From Psychroflexus sediminis (GTDB lineage Bacteria > Bacteroidota > Bacteroidia > Flavobacteriales > Flavobacteriaceae), in contig NZ_FNCW01000003.1 of the NCBI RefSeq assembly GCF_900099815.1, positions 181,756-245,755 on the forward strand: DNA of 64,000 nt, given 5' to 3'. Below, piece by piece: positions 17,837-27,157 of the stretch; the stretch's first letter is position 1; every line of letters starts with the position of its first letter. The position numbers and the translations under genes are program-made. The notes beneath the pieces were generated by a model that was not told the origin of the DNA, did not search any database, and worked only from the letters and a program-made list of their open reading frames with translations.

Positions 17837-19195
17837 ATGAAATTTCAAAGTATAAATCCTTATAACGGAGAGCAATTTGCAGAATATGATTCACTTACTC
17901 CCGAAGAACTTACTGCTAAACTCAAAGCTTCTTCTGAAGCCTTTAAGCAGTGGAAAAAGACGCCACTATCAGAAAGAGCAGTACTTCTCAAAAAAGCTGG
18001 ACAAATCCTGAGAGACAATGTTGACGAATATGCTGAGATAATTACTTTAGAAATGGGCAAGCCCATTTCTGAATCCAGAGCTGAGGTTAACAAATGTGCC
18101 TGGGTGTGCGATTATTATGCTGACCATGCATCAGAATTTTTGGCAAACGAAGTGATAAAAACTGATGCTACTCACAGTTACGTAAGACATGATCCTATCG
18201 GAACTGTTTTTGCAGTGATGCCCTGGAATTTTCCTTTTTGGCAGGTCTTTAGATACGCAGCGCCTACGCTGACGTCCGGAAATACAGCCCTGTTAAAACA
18301 CGCCCCCAATGTGTTTGGATGTGCGCTGAAAATTGAAGAGGTATTTAAAAAAGCAGGTTATCCGGAAGGTGTTTTTCAGAATTTGATTGTTCACCATGAC
18401 ACCTCAGAGCAAATTATAGCTCACGATACTGTTCAGGCGGTGACTTTAACAGGAAGCGGTGGAGCTGGAGCAGCGGTGGCTAAACTTGCTGGACAACATC
18501 TTAAAAAGAGCTTACTGGAACTAGGGGGCAGTAACTCCTTTATTGTATGGGAAGACGCCGACATCAATCAGGCTGTGAAAATAGCTGTGACTGCCAGAAT
18601 GATGAATTGTGGGCAAAGTTGTATCGCAGCGAAGCGGTTTATTGTTTTAGAAGGTGTTTACGATGAATTTGTTTCTAAATTTAAAAAAGCTGTTGGTGAG
18701 TTGAAACGCGGAGACACGATGGAGGATTCTACACAAATTGGACCACTCGCTAGAAGAGATTTAGCAGACCAACTTCACAGTCAGGTTGAAAGATCTCTTG
18801 AAAAAGGCGCCGAATTAATTCTGGGAGGCAAGCAGGATAACTGCTTCCACGAGCCCACCATCCTTGGACATGTGAAACCAGGCATGCCGGCCTTCGATGA
18901 GGAAACCTTTGGGCCGCTGGCGGCTATGATTAAAGCTAAAACTATTGAGGAAGCTTTTGAACTTTCTGAAAATTCCAGATTTGGATTGGGTGTGACGGTC
19001 TTTACCGAAGACATCCAAAAAGCCATGGACATGGCTGAAAAAATTAGCGACGGGGCTTACTTCATCAATGAACTGGTCAAGTCTGATCCGCGACTTCCTT
19101 TTGGGGGAACCAAAGGCTCCGGTTACGGAAGAGAACTGGCCAAAGAAGGCATGATGGAGTTTGTCAACAAGAAAACGGTCTATGTGAAGGCTTAA
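17837..19195 (+). CDS. NAD(P)-dependent succinate-semialdehyde-type dehydrogenase
   Basis: A 452-residue aldehyde dehydrogenase of the shorter succinate-semialdehyde dehydrogenase group. Catalytic Glu228 lies in LLELGGSNSF and the nucleophile Cys262 in NCGQSCIAAK. VMPWNFPFWQ (substrate tunnel/NAD domain) and the C-terminal LPFGGTKGSGYGREL are present. It oxidises an omega-oxo acid aldehyde to the diacid. As the last gene of the cluster beginning with a GABA-type aminotransferase, it would convert succinate semialdehyde to succinate. A 4-aminobutanal-type substrate is an alternative. It converges on the DUF5916 gene with only 15 bases between stops and no visible terminator. Confidence 0.9.
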   Translation: MKFQSINPYNGEQFAEYDSLTPEELTAKLKASSEAFKQWKKTPLSERAVLLKKAGQILRDNVDEYAEIITLEMGKPISESRAEVNKCAWVCDYYADHASEFLANEVIKTDATHSYVRHDPIGTVFAVMPWNFPFWQVFRYAAPTLTSGNTALLKHAPNVFGCALKIEEVFKKAGYPEGVFQNLIVHHDTSEQIIAHDTVQAVTLTGSGGAGAAVAKLAGQHLKKSLLELGGSNSFIVWEDADINQAVKIAVTARMMNCGQSCIAAKRFIVLEGVYDEFVSKFKKAVGELKRGDTMEDSTQIGPLARRDLADQLHSQVERSLEKGAELILGGKQDNCFHEPTILGHVKPGMPAFDEETFGPLAAMIKAKTIEEAFELSENSRFGLGVTVFTEDIQKAMDMAEKISDGAYFINELVKSDPRLPFGGTKGSGYGRELAKEGMMEFVNKKTVYVKA

Positions 19196-19210
19196 TTCGT
19201 CAATACAATT

Positions 19211-21424
19211 CTAAATATTAAGCCAGTAGGAAAGTTTTAAATTGAGCGATCGAAATTTAGGCTCAATGGTATTCACAAAATAATTGTCATTGTAAACGAT
19301 GAAAAGATCAGACAGGGGAGCGAATCTCCACTGTAACCTGGAGTTGATGCCTAAATTATCACGCTGGTTGCTGTATTGAACCACGCTTGACCAGAATATG
19401 GATTTGCTAAACGTGATTTCAACCCGGGGGCTTATCAACCATAAGTCGGCACTTGGATAAGGATCCGGCAATTCAATTTTATCATAATTGATATTAAGGC
19501 TAAGTCTCACTTTCGGCTGTATCCGAAGCAAGGCTTCACCGCCTAAGGAGTATCGTTTACCCGTATAGAATTCTCCTATACCCGCTCTGGTTCTAAAAGA
19601 AAATGTTTCTGCGCTATTGCTGTTATAAAAAATATCCATGGCATTAAAAGTATATGCCTGGTTAGCCGGAAGCTTTAAAGCGCCTTCTGTTCCTGTAGGA
19701 TCAAAAGGGCGAGCCAGAAATATATAATTGTTGTTATAATTAGCTCCAAATTCTGTAAAATCTTTGAGAGTGACTCTGTAACGGACTTCGAGTTCATGAT
19801 CTGTTTTCTGATAATCAAGCGTAGGTCTCCAGATTAAGGTTGGAGTAAACTCTATACTGTGGTTGTTGACCTTTCCGGATTCAGGCCAGAATAAACGCCT
19901 AACTGAAGACGTTGACCTTATGATGTCTTTTCGCCTTATAAATCCCAAATCTGAACGGAAATCATCATTGACATAAATAAGGTCTGTTGCAAAATTCCAA
20001 AATCGGGTATTTCTTCTCAGTAAAGCCCCTGCAGAATAACTGTCCTCCGATTCTCCCGGCTGAAACGATTTGTGCGTATAAAACTTACCTGACCATACAT
20101 TATTTTCGCTTGCCAGATTATAGTCAATCCCAATGACTCTATTGTAGGAATTTTCAGGTTCAAAATAATCTTCAGAACCCGTTCTTTGTCTGTTTATGAA
20201 AAACACGCCAATGTTGGACCTGCTGAACACCTTCTGTTGCAAAGCAAACATCAAATTATTATTGGAGGCAATTTCCTGTTCTATGTTTTTATCGGTTTGA
20301 ATTGTTAAAAAACCAAGCCTTAGGGTTTTGTTGAGTTTCCCGCTTAGGCGGATACCCCCCAGAATATCATTTTGAACCGTATTTCCAAGCCTGTCGGTGG
20401 CAATGCCTATTCTTCTGGAGAAAAAAGGATTAGCGTCCCCATTGTTGCCAAATCCACCAAACAAGTCATTGTTATCTATAAAAAACTGTCGCCGTTCCGG
20501 TAAATTGACTTCAAAGCGGGTAAGGTTGGTAAAGATTTCATCAACCTCAACATTAGAAAAATCCGGATTTATAGTAATGTCCAGATTCATGCCATTTCCA
20601 ATAGCCAGTTTAGCATCTCCTCCCACTTTTACGGAAGTGTTTGAGGTGTTTGTGGTAAAGTCTTTATCGGTTATACCATTGATGTAAGGAATAATCGCCA
20701 GTGGCGTTCTGGACCGGCCTAAGGGCTTTTCAAAGTACATATCTCCCATAAAGGCCAGGTTGATCACACTTTGATTTTGAGGTATTCTGAACCAATTGCT
20801 GCGTTCGTTGGACTGCATATCAAATCTATAGCTCTGAAAGCGCCATTTGGTTTCACCTTCTGCAAATTTGAAAGAGGTGAGTGGAATAGCCATTTCCGCT
20901 GTATAATACTTATCATAGATTTTGCTTTCGCCCTTCCACTTGATGTCCCATGAGGTTGTAAACCCGCTAAGGTCCTGACCTCCTCCGGAAATCAACACTT
21001 CTCTGCGAACGCCTAATGGGTTTATGCCAAAAAGGAAGGCATTGTTGCCGTCATTAAAAGTATCAAAGACCAGGCTGATGTTATCGTTGCCTGTCGCCCG
21101 GAAGTCGCGCTCCAGGGAGGATATGGTATAGTTATTCCCGGGTGTATAAACCTTTATACCAACATAAAGAATTTCGTCGTTTACCAGCATTTTTATATCG
21201 GTCTGGTAGTCGGCAGTCACATTGTCTGCAGGGAAATACTGTTGAAATTCACCAATGCTCTCGGCAGAATCCCATGCAGTTTCGTCTAAAATTCCGTCTA
21301 TAGTAAGGTATTCAGTGGTATGCTTAACAGTAAATCTTTTTTCCTGAGATTGTGCAGAACTTAGACTGACAAGTAAGACAATTGCAAGACTAATAAGTGT
21401 TTTAAGCATATTTAAGTTTTTCAT
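19211..21424 (-). CDS. DUF5916 outer-membrane protein with CBM9-like N-domain
   Basis: A 737-residue protein with a signal peptide (about residues 1-25). The start at 21424 gives MKNLNMLKTL; a further upstream TTG at 21439 is less suitable. The N-terminal third carries the carbohydrate-binding-module-9-like fold opening with LTIDGILDETAWDSAESIGEFQQ. It is followed by DUF5916 with many alternating aromatic/hydrophobic strands and a C-terminal segment ending in LSYWLNI, consistent with an outer-membrane beta-barrel. Members are found widely in Bacteroidetes near surface peptidases and transporters; function is not established. Carbohydrate binding is only inferred from the fold. Confidence 0.88.
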   Translation of the reverse strand: MKNLNMLKTLISLAIVLLVSLSSAQSQEKRFTVKHTTEYLTIDGILDETAWDSAESIGEFQQYFPADNVTADYQTDIKMLVNDEILYVGIKVYTPGNNYTISSLERDFRATGNDNISLVFDTFNDGNNAFLFGINPLGVRREVLISGGGQDLSGFTTSWDIKWKGESKIYDKYYTAEMAIPLTSFKFAEGETKWRFQSYRFDMQSNERSNWFRIPQNQSVINLAFMGDMYFEKPLGRSRTPLAIIPYINGITDKDFTTNTSNTSVKVGGDAKLAIGNGMNLDITINPDFSNVEVDEIFTNLTRFEVNLPERRQFFIDNNDLFGGFGNNGDANPFFSRRIGIATDRLGNTVQNDILGGIRLSGKLNKTLRLGFLTIQTDKNIEQEIASNNNLMFALQQKVFSRSNIGVFFINRQRTGSEDYFEPENSYNRVIGIDYNLASENNVWSGKFYTHKSFQPGESEDSYSAGALLRRNTRFWNFATDLIYVNDDFRSDLGFIRRKDIIRSTSSVRRLFWPESGKVNNHSIEFTPTLIWRPTLDYQKTDHELEVRYRVTLKDFTEFGANYNNNYIFLARPFDPTGTEGALKLPANQAYTFNAMDIFYNSNSAETFSFRTRAGIGEFYTGKRYSLGGEALLRIQPKVRLSLNINYDKIELPDPYPSADLWLISPRVEITFSKSIFWSSVVQYSNQRDNLGINSRLQWRFAPLSDLFIVYNDNYFVNTIEPKFRSLNLKLSYWLNI

Positions 21425-21520
21425 AAGACATAAACTCAAAGGCTTTTAGGAATTGAGATTTATATTCAAGTAATAGATAGACTTAATTTCCGTTAAAAAG
21501 TAAAATTAAGGGTTAAAAAA

Positions 21521-21562
21521 AATGAATCCCAGCTTGTGCGACGGATAAGCCTGGGATTCATT
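21521..21562 (-). terminator. Intrinsic terminator after the hemerythrin gene
   Basis: AATGAATCCCAGCTT (21521-21535) pairs with AAGCCTGGGATTCATT (21547-21562) with one bulged base. Runs of A on the left and T on the right make it potentially bidirectional. On the minus strand it is followed by a U tract and sits downstream of the hemerythrin gene. Confidence 0.75.
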
Positions 21563-21643
21563 TTTTTGACGATCAAACACTTCCCGAAGAATTATATCGG
21601 AGAGTGCATAAGGTGCATTTAAAAAAGGAGCAGGATCTTAGCC

Positions 21644-22078
21644 TTACCTCATCTTCTTGATTTCCTTGTTATAATCTTCAGCAAGACTGGTCTTTTGGTG
21701 ATCGGTGAGCGCTTTACCAGCCATTTGAAAGACTTCATGCTCTTCTTCATCGAGATGATGAATCACTTTATCTTCCAGGGCTTTGGCTATTTTAAGCCAG
21801 TTCGACGCATCCATTTCCGTATCTTCCAACTGTTCGATCAGTTCATCCATTTCATGGTGTTCAGCTACACTGTGCCTGGCTTTTTCCTGGGTCAGGTCTT
21901 TCTTGATTAACGGGATATAGAAATGCCTTTCTTCCGCATCCGCATGAATTTTTAATTCGTGTTTGAACTGGTCAAAAATCTTTTTTCGTTCTTCAGTATC
22001 GCCGTGGGTTTCCACCAGCTTAGCTGCCAGATGGCGTTGAATTTCGTGTTCCTGACGTAGGGCTTCAAAAATTGTCAT
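21644..22078 (-). CDS. Hemerythrin HHE-domain protein
   Basis: A 144-residue four-helix-bundle protein with the spaced His and acidic residues expected for a di-iron site: His11 in RQEHEIQRH, HELKIHADAEERHFY, HSVAEHHEMDE and the HHLDEEEHE segment. HHE-domain proteins bind O2 or NO, or have roles in iron and redox stress; the specific role is unknown. No signal peptide, so cytosolic. Upstream lies a 300-base spacer, and a clear terminator follows the gene, so it is transcribed alone. Confidence 0.9.
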   Translation of the reverse strand: MTIFEALRQEHEIQRHLAAKLVETHGDTEERKKIFDQFKHELKIHADAEERHFYIPLIKKDLTQEKARHSVAEHHEMDELIEQLEDTEMDASNWLKIAKALEDKVIHHLDEEEHEVFQMAGKALTDHQKTSLAEDYNKEIKKMR

Positions 22079-22378
22079 GATATAAGGTTTTGGTTAAAAT
22101 CCTAAGTTAAAAATTAATAGGTAAAGGAAAACTCAATTTAAGACTTAACCTGGTAGTTTAAACCCGTTCTAAAGAGAAGTTGGTTTTAAAACCTCGCCTG
22201 TTTTTCAGGATGAATCCTTTTCCTAATCGAATTTTTTGTTATGTTTAAAACTTAAAGATGAGTAGTAGTTTCATTAAGCAGGGCTATATTTTTTTAGCCA
22301 ATTTTTGGAATCGGGGTAGAAACCTTAGCCTTGTCCCTAAAACATAAATTAAGAATAGACCCCTTTATAAACAAGATC

Positions 22379-22906
22379 ATGAAAAAAGTAATTATCGCTT
22401 CAAAAAACCCCGTAAAAATAAAAGCCGCAAAACAGGGTCTGGAGCAGATGTTTCCCGATCAGGAGTTCGAATGCGTGGGTGTGTCTGTCCCCTCAAATGT
22501 GTCTGACCAGCCTATGAGTGATGAAGAAACCTTTCGCGGGGCCAAAAACAGAGCCGATAATGCTGCCAACACGCACAAAGACGCCGATTTTTACTTCGGT
22601 ATAGAAGGGGGGATAGCCCAAATCGACAATGAAATGCAGGCCTTTGCCTGGGTGGTTATCAAATCCGGTGAAAAGTACGGCAAATCCAGGACAGGAACCT
22701 TTTTTCTCCCCAAACAGGTGGTCGTCCTGATCCAGGAAGGGAAGGAGCTTGGTGAAGCCGATGATCTGGTTTTTAAACGCGATAATTCCAAACAAAAAAG
22801 CGGGGCAGTTGGTATTTTGACAGGAGATCTGATAGACCGAACCTCCTATTACACCGAGGCTGTCATTTTAGCCCTGATACCTTTTAAAAATGAGGCTTTG
22901 TATTAA
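22379..22906 (+). CDS. Inosine/xanthosine triphosphatase (DUF84, YjjX-like)
   Basis: A 175-residue house-cleaning nucleotidase starting at the ATG at 22379 (MKKVIIASKNPVK); an in-frame upstream start at 22331 adds 16 unrelated residues and is rejected. The SKNPVKIKAAKQGLEQMF opening, the DADFYFGIEGGI segment and the TGDLIDRTSYYTEAVILAL ending are typical of the YjjX/DUF84 family. The family hydrolyses ITP and XTP so that deaminated purines are not incorporated. Length matches (about 170). Confidence 0.88.
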   Translation: MKKVIIASKNPVKIKAAKQGLEQMFPDQEFECVGVSVPSNVSDQPMSDEETFRGAKNRADNAANTHKDADFYFGIEGGIAQIDNEMQAFAWVVIKSGEKYGKSRTGTFFLPKQVVVLIQEGKELGEADDLVFKRDNSKQKSGAVGILTGDLIDRTSYYTEAVILALIPFKNEALY

Positions 22907-23127
22907 AAATACAAGCTTACCTGTCACTTGAAATGCACCCTCTCCTAAACTAAAGGTTACGAATATTTTTTGTAGATTCTCTGATTTTGAGCTGTGAAAT
23001 AGTACTAATTTTCGATATTTAAATTATTAGCCTTCAATAGCAAATCAAAAAATTGGTGTAATAAATCACATGGAAATTTGTAACACATGAAGTTTTAGAT
23101 CGTTTTTAGTATATAAAACTTATTTCT

Positions 23128-24210
23128 ATGCAGTATTTTTTGTTAACAATTTCGTTATTCCTCACAGTAAGCATTACAGCATCTGCCTATCCCGATCCAT
23201 ATGTTAACAGGCAGTTCGACAGCCTTCTTGCTCAGCATCCCGAATTTAACGGAGCTATTCTGGTGATGAAAAAGGACTCAGTAGTGGCCTCTGTCGTAAA
23301 AGGTGTTGCCAATGCTCAGGGTTCCCCCTTACATCTATCATCGTCTTTCAACCTGGCAAGCCTTTCAAAACATTTCACTGCACTGTCTATAGCGCGGTTA
23401 TTGGAAAAGGATCAACTGCAACTGAAAACTTACGTTTCAGAATATCTCCCTGCTTTAAAAAACGAAAAATACAGGAATATTACTTTGGAGCATTTATTGC
23501 ACCACACCAGCGGACTTCCGGATTTTGAAAAACTATATCAGACTTATCCCACTTACGCCGAGCCTTTTGCCACTAATAAGTCCTTACTGAGATTGTTTGA
23601 AACCCAAGAGCCTGACCTGGATTTTGATCCAGGACTAAAACATGAGTATAGTAATACCGGCTATATTTTTTTAGCTTCAATTGTGGAAGAGGTCACTGGC
23701 AAAACCTTTGGGGGCTACCTTAAGGAAGAGTTCTTTGATCCTTTGGATATGAAAAACGCTTTTGGTTACACTCACGCTTATGCGGATAAACATCCTGAAA
23801 GAGTAAAAGGAATTCATCTGACCAAGGATAAAATTGTACTTAATGACCTTACTCCTATGGATGGTATTATTGGGGATGGTAATATTTATATGTCGATTCA
23901 TGATTTTATTAAATGGGAACGATTCCTGAATTCCGATAAAATTCTTTCTGAGGAATGGAAAGAAAAGTATTTCAAACCCGGTAGAAATTTACCTAAAGGA
24001 TCTGTTCCTTATGGTTATGGCTGGGTGGTTTATGAAGACAGGCAGGTCATGCAGCATGCCGGAGGCTGGGTGGGATTTAGCACAATGTATTACCGCGACC
24101 TCAAATCTGGATACTCCTTCGTAGCTTTAAGCAATGGTAGCATGGAAAATGAGCAGTTTAAAAGCCTGCTTATGGATGTTCTGGCTATGATTAAAAAGAA
24201 TATGAGTTGA
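23128..24210 (+). CDS. Serine hydrolase, beta-lactamase/class C PBP fold
   Basis: A 360-residue secreted serine hydrolase. A signal peptide covers about residues 1-20. The catalytic SxxK tetrad is Ser78-Leu-Ser-Lys81, the Tyr motif is Tyr174-Ser-Asn176 (EYSNTGY), and a HAGG motif near the C-terminus stands for the KTG triad, as in the AmpC/esterase EstB/D-aminopeptidase group. It may act on peptidoglycan peptides or as an esterase; antibiotic resistance should not be assumed. It stands alone between spacers of over 200 bases. Confidence 0.9.
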   Translation: MQYFLLTISLFLTVSITASAYPDPYVNRQFDSLLAQHPEFNGAILVMKKDSVVASVVKGVANAQGSPLHLSSSFNLASLSKHFTALSIARLLEKDQLQLKTYVSEYLPALKNEKYRNITLEHLLHHTSGLPDFEKLYQTYPTYAEPFATNKSLLRLFETQEPDLDFDPGLKHEYSNTGYIFLASIVEEVTGKTFGGYLKEEFFDPLDMKNAFGYTHAYADKHPERVKGIHLTKDKIVLNDLTPMDGIIGDGNIYMSIHDFIKWERFLNSDKILSEEWKEKYFKPGRNLPKGSVPYGYGWVVYEDRQVMQHAGGWVGFSTMYYRDLKSGYSFVALSNGSMENEQFKSLLMDVLAMIKKNMS

Positions 24211-24386
24211 CCTGACCTATTTTATTAAGGTTTATGATTGTTTCATAATTGATTTTTCCCTTCTTCAATGGATAAAAAAATGAAAGAATCTGATCTAGAG
24301 GGGAAACGGATTAAGAGTTGAAAGGGCAGGGAGGTTATAATGAAGTTATTGAGGGTATAAGTTTAAATTTTTTATTCAATAAAAAA

Positions 24387-24413
24387 CCCCCATATACACT
24401 GGGTATATGGGGG
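24387..24413 (-). terminator. Terminator of ssrA
   Basis: A perfect 11-bp stem, CCCCCATATAC (24387-24397) with GTATATGGGGG (24403-24413), and a five-base loop. On the minus strand it is followed by a T-rich tract and begins eight bases after the tmRNA 3' end. On the plus strand it could also stop reading from the serine hydrolase gene. Confidence 0.9.
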
Positions 24414-24420
24414 TTTATAG

Positions 24421-24820
24421 TGGAGTCGGGGAGACTCGAACTCCCGTCCAAACAAGCAATTCAATAGATTTCTACACGCTTAGTTTTCTCTTGGCTTTTC
24501 GTGACAAAGCTGGCTGAAAACCACCTACTTTGTCCTTATCCTCGATTAAATTTTACCAAAGCATCAAGGCCCTGCTCTGGCTATATTTACTTTACCGGTG
24601 CCTCGTGTGCAAACGCCGTAAATCAAGGCTTTTGCGAGACATCTTGGTCCCCAACCTTGTTGGGGATGAAGCATATCCTACTGAAATTCGGATTATGCAG
24701 CCAAGGCGTAGTTATCTTCGCCGTTTAAAAAAGTGTGAAATATGAGATTTACGAGCTGTATCCCAGCGCTCGGCGTGCTTACCATTCAATTGGTCTTGCT
24801 GTCAAAACCAAGTCGACCCC
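24421..24820 (-). ncRNA. ssrA: Transfer-messenger RNA (tmRNA)
   Basis: A 400-nt tmRNA that rescues stalled ribosomes with SmpB. The 5' end GGGGTC pairs with the 3' GACTCC, with one G-U pair. The T-arm GGACGGGAGTTCGAGTCTCC and the 5' GACTTGGTTTTGACAGC block are characteristic. The resume frame at 24722-24693 encodes the tag GEDNYALAA followed by TAA, close to the GENNYALAA-type tags of Bacteroidetes. The 3' CCA is not encoded (CTA follows the discriminator A). A CCCCAAC/GTTGGGG stem near 24650 is one of the pseudoknot helices. Confidence 0.97.
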
Positions 24821-25100
24821 AATTAAATAAGTGAAGCTGTATAACTGCTATCACGTCAAAGAACACTGTTTTGTCCCCAATGCTTTGGGGATCGGGCCTG
24901 TCTGCCGACAAAGGCAGGCTATCCGCTGTATCTTCTTGTACTGTATGTAGTACAAGAAGTATGCCACTTCTATCCCTAACGCAGGTCTGTCGTCAACTTA
25001 AGGTATCCGAAAATAACCAGGCGTTTCCTTTCCAAAACAGGAATGCAAAAATAGATATTAATCCTATATTTGAAGCTAAATTCATCTTAAAATACCTGAT
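24821..25100. other. ssrA upstream region with three hairpins
   Basis: A non-coding gap divergent between ssrA and the dehydrogenase gene. It contains TCCCCAA/TTGGGGA (24874-24890), a CTGCC/GGCAG hairpin (about 24902-24918) of the dispersed repeat family, and a perfect 11-bp hairpin at 24932-24959. A TTGAC-like box about 37 bases before ssrA with an AT-rich -7 region is a possible ssrA promoter. I find no coding frame. Confidence 0.55.
24932..24959. repeat. Perfect 11-bp inverted repeat
   Basis: CTTCTTGTACT (24932-24942), loop GTATGT, AGTACAAGAAG (24949-24959). No U tract follows on either strand, so it is not an obvious terminator. It could be an operator, a transcript hairpin or a repeat remnant. 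Confidence 0.7.
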
Positions 25101-26306
25101 ATGAAAATTGGACTTATCAAAGAGCGAAAAACTCCTCCAGACCGCCGCGTTGTGCTTTCCCCGCAAAAAGCGAAAGAAGTCCAAATGCAGTTTGAAGATT
25201 TACAGTTTGTCGTAGAGCCTTCAGACATTCGTATCTTTTCAGATGAAGCCTATGCACAACAGAATTTACATTTGGAAAGTGACCTGTCCAACTGTGATGT
25301 TTTACTGGGGGTCAAAGAAGTGCCTATAGATTCCCTGATTCCCCATACATCCTATTTCTTTTTTTCACATACCATCAAAAAGCAGCCCTATAACAGAAAT
25401 TTGCTGAAAGCGATTTTAGATAAAAACATCCAGCTGTATGACCATGAAGTGGTTACGGATAGCCTGGGAAATCGGCTTATTGGTTTTGGCCGCTATGCAG
25501 GATTAGTCGGGGCCTACAATGGATTTAGAGCCCTGGGGCTTAGAGACAGGCTTTTCAGTTTATCAAAGGTCGATGACCTCGCGGACCTGGAGGCGGTCAA
25601 AAAAGAACTGGATGCTATCCGGGTGCCCAATATCAAAATCTGTCTTTCAGGTTTAGGAAAGGTGGCCAAAGGAGCGAAAGAAATTTTAGATCATCTCAAA
25701 ATCAGACAGGTTGGTGTAGAAGAGTATCTTTCCGAAACCTTTCAAGAGCCCGTCTATACCATTATCCATGTCCTGGACTACAACAGGAGAAAAGATGGAG
25801 AGCCCGGTAAAATATCCGAATTTTTCCTGGATCCTGCACCTTACGAATCGGATTTTATGCGGTTTGCCAAAGTCACCGATTTCTTTATAGCGGGACATTT
25901 CTACGGAGATAATGCACCCTATTTATTTACCAGAAAAGATGCCAGGCATCCTGACTTTAAGATTAACCTGGTCGCTGATATCAGCTGCGATATCGATGGT
26001 CCGGTGGCTTCCACGCTGAGAGCTTCTACGATTGAAGATCCGTTTTATGGGTACGACCCGCAAACCGAATCTGAAGTCGCCTTTGATGCAAAAAATGCGA
26101 TTACGGTCATGGCGGTAGACAATCTCCCATGTGAATTGCCGAAAGATGCCAGCGAAGGCTTCGGGCAGATGTTTACAGAACATGTGATTCCCGCTTTTTT
26201 CAATGGAGATTTAGATGGAATTCTCGAAAGAGCAAGAATGACCAAAGCCGGGAAATTGACACCAAGATATTCGTATTTACAGGATTTCGTAGAGGGGAAG
26301 GAATAA
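25101..26306 (+). CDS. Saccharopine/alanine dehydrogenase-like NAD(P) oxidoreductase
   Basis: A 401-residue cytosolic oxidoreductase with the alanine dehydrogenase/pyridine nucleotide transhydrogenase N-terminal fold (MKIGLIKERKTPPDRRVVLSP), followed by FGRYAGLVGAYNGFRA and a Rossmann segment ICLSGLGKVAKGAKE. The combination resembles NAD-dependent, lysine-forming saccharopine dehydrogenase (LYS1 type) more than alanine dehydrogenase. The late motif VADISCDIDGPVASTLR is also typical. It may act in lysine metabolism; no lysine genes are adjacent, so the substrate is inferred. Confidence 0.82.
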   Translation: MKIGLIKERKTPPDRRVVLSPQKAKEVQMQFEDLQFVVEPSDIRIFSDEAYAQQNLHLESDLSNCDVLLGVKEVPIDSLIPHTSYFFFSHTIKKQPYNRNLLKAILDKNIQLYDHEVVTDSLGNRLIGFGRYAGLVGAYNGFRALGLRDRLFSLSKVDDLADLEAVKKELDAIRVPNIKICLSGLGKVAKGAKEILDHLKIRQVGVEEYLSETFQEPVYTIIHVLDYNRRKDGEPGKISEFFLDPAPYESDFMRFAKVTDFFIAGHFYGDNAPYLFTRKDARHPDFKINLVADISCDIDGPVASTLRASTIEDPFYGYDPQTESEVAFDAKNAITVMAVDNLPCELPKDASEGFGQMFTEHVIPAFFNGDLDGILERARMTKAGKLTPRYSYLQDFVEGKE

Positions 26307-26366
26307 TTAATTTCTAAAAAGGGCTCTGCCTGGTCTTTAAATGACCCGGTAGCCGCATTTAAACTT

Positions 26367-27131
26367 TTAAGCTTCGTGTCTGTCCAGAGATTCAATTTCA
26401 GCTTTGTATGCAGAAGGGAGAATTAACAATTTTATAAGCTTGTCTATTTTTAAACCTCTACTGATTTTGTAAACCGGTATGAGGAAGTTTAAAATGGAAT
26501 GCTTCTTTAATTTTAGATACTCACAAACCAGTGGAGGTGCGATTAGCTTTTGAGCTTCCAGCAAAAGCCGGTAGCGAAATTCACCCAAATGTTTTCGATA
26601 CTGCTGGTACAGGTCCTTGGTGTAGTTTCCGTAATTTAAGTCTTCGCGAAGATGACTTTGACGATGTTTTACAAATTCTTCAAAATTTTCGGGCAGGTCT
26701 TTTATGTTCATGTGTTTCCCAAGTCGGCTAAACACTTCAAAAACCTCTTCTTTTTCAGAAGCCTTAAGTTTACGTTCAAGGATCTCAAAAGATCTGATGG
26801 AGTAGTCTATCAGCATAAAAAGGACATCTCTGTAGGCCCACTCTGGAATATTTTTTCCACGTTCGGTTTCCAAAGATCCATGAATGGAATTGATACGATG
26901 TATGGCTTTTATAGCAGATTGTTTTTCGGAAAAGACAATTTGGCGCGCATAAGAAACAGTCGAGAATAACCTACCAAGGGGATCGCTGGGTAAGCGACCC
27001 GTATAATAAAGCCAGTCTACAGCTTTATTTAGGGCAAACTCTGCGGATGCTCCGGCGAAAACAAATAAAATGGTATCACCTTTTCCCCAGATCTCACGAA
27101 CAATCGAATCTTGATCTACGAAATATTCCAT
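26367..27131 (-). CDS. MpaB/DUF2236 family oxygenase-like protein
   Basis: A 254-residue, mostly helical protein. The pattern DPLGRLFSTVSYARQIVF followed by AIKAIHRINSIHG and EWAYRDVLFMLIDYSIRSFE matches the DUF2236 family, which includes the latex-clearing protein Lcp and fungal MpaB. Those are b-type heme oxygenases with a buried His ligand; His118 or His140 regions could serve here, but I cannot assign a ligand. No signal peptide. Physiological role unknown. Confidence 0.75.
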   Translation of the reverse strand: MEYFVDQDSIVREIWGKGDTILFVFAGASAEFALNKAVDWLYYTGRLPSDPLGRLFSTVSYARQIVFSEKQSAIKAIHRINSIHGSLETERGKNIPEWAYRDVLFMLIDYSIRSFEILERKLKASEKEEVFEVFSRLGKHMNIKDLPENFEEFVKHRQSHLREDLNYGNYTKDLYQQYRKHLGEFRYRLLLEAQKLIAPPLVCEYLKLKKHSILNFLIPVYKISRGLKIDKLIKLLILPSAYKAEIESLDRHEA

Positions 27132-27157
27132 AATTCAATTTGAAAGTAGCTTATACT

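Noticed and set aside
22258-22347. 29-codon ATG frame before the DUF84 gene
   Set aside because: Very short, ends within the region just before the real start, and no protein-like features beyond hydrophobic residues.
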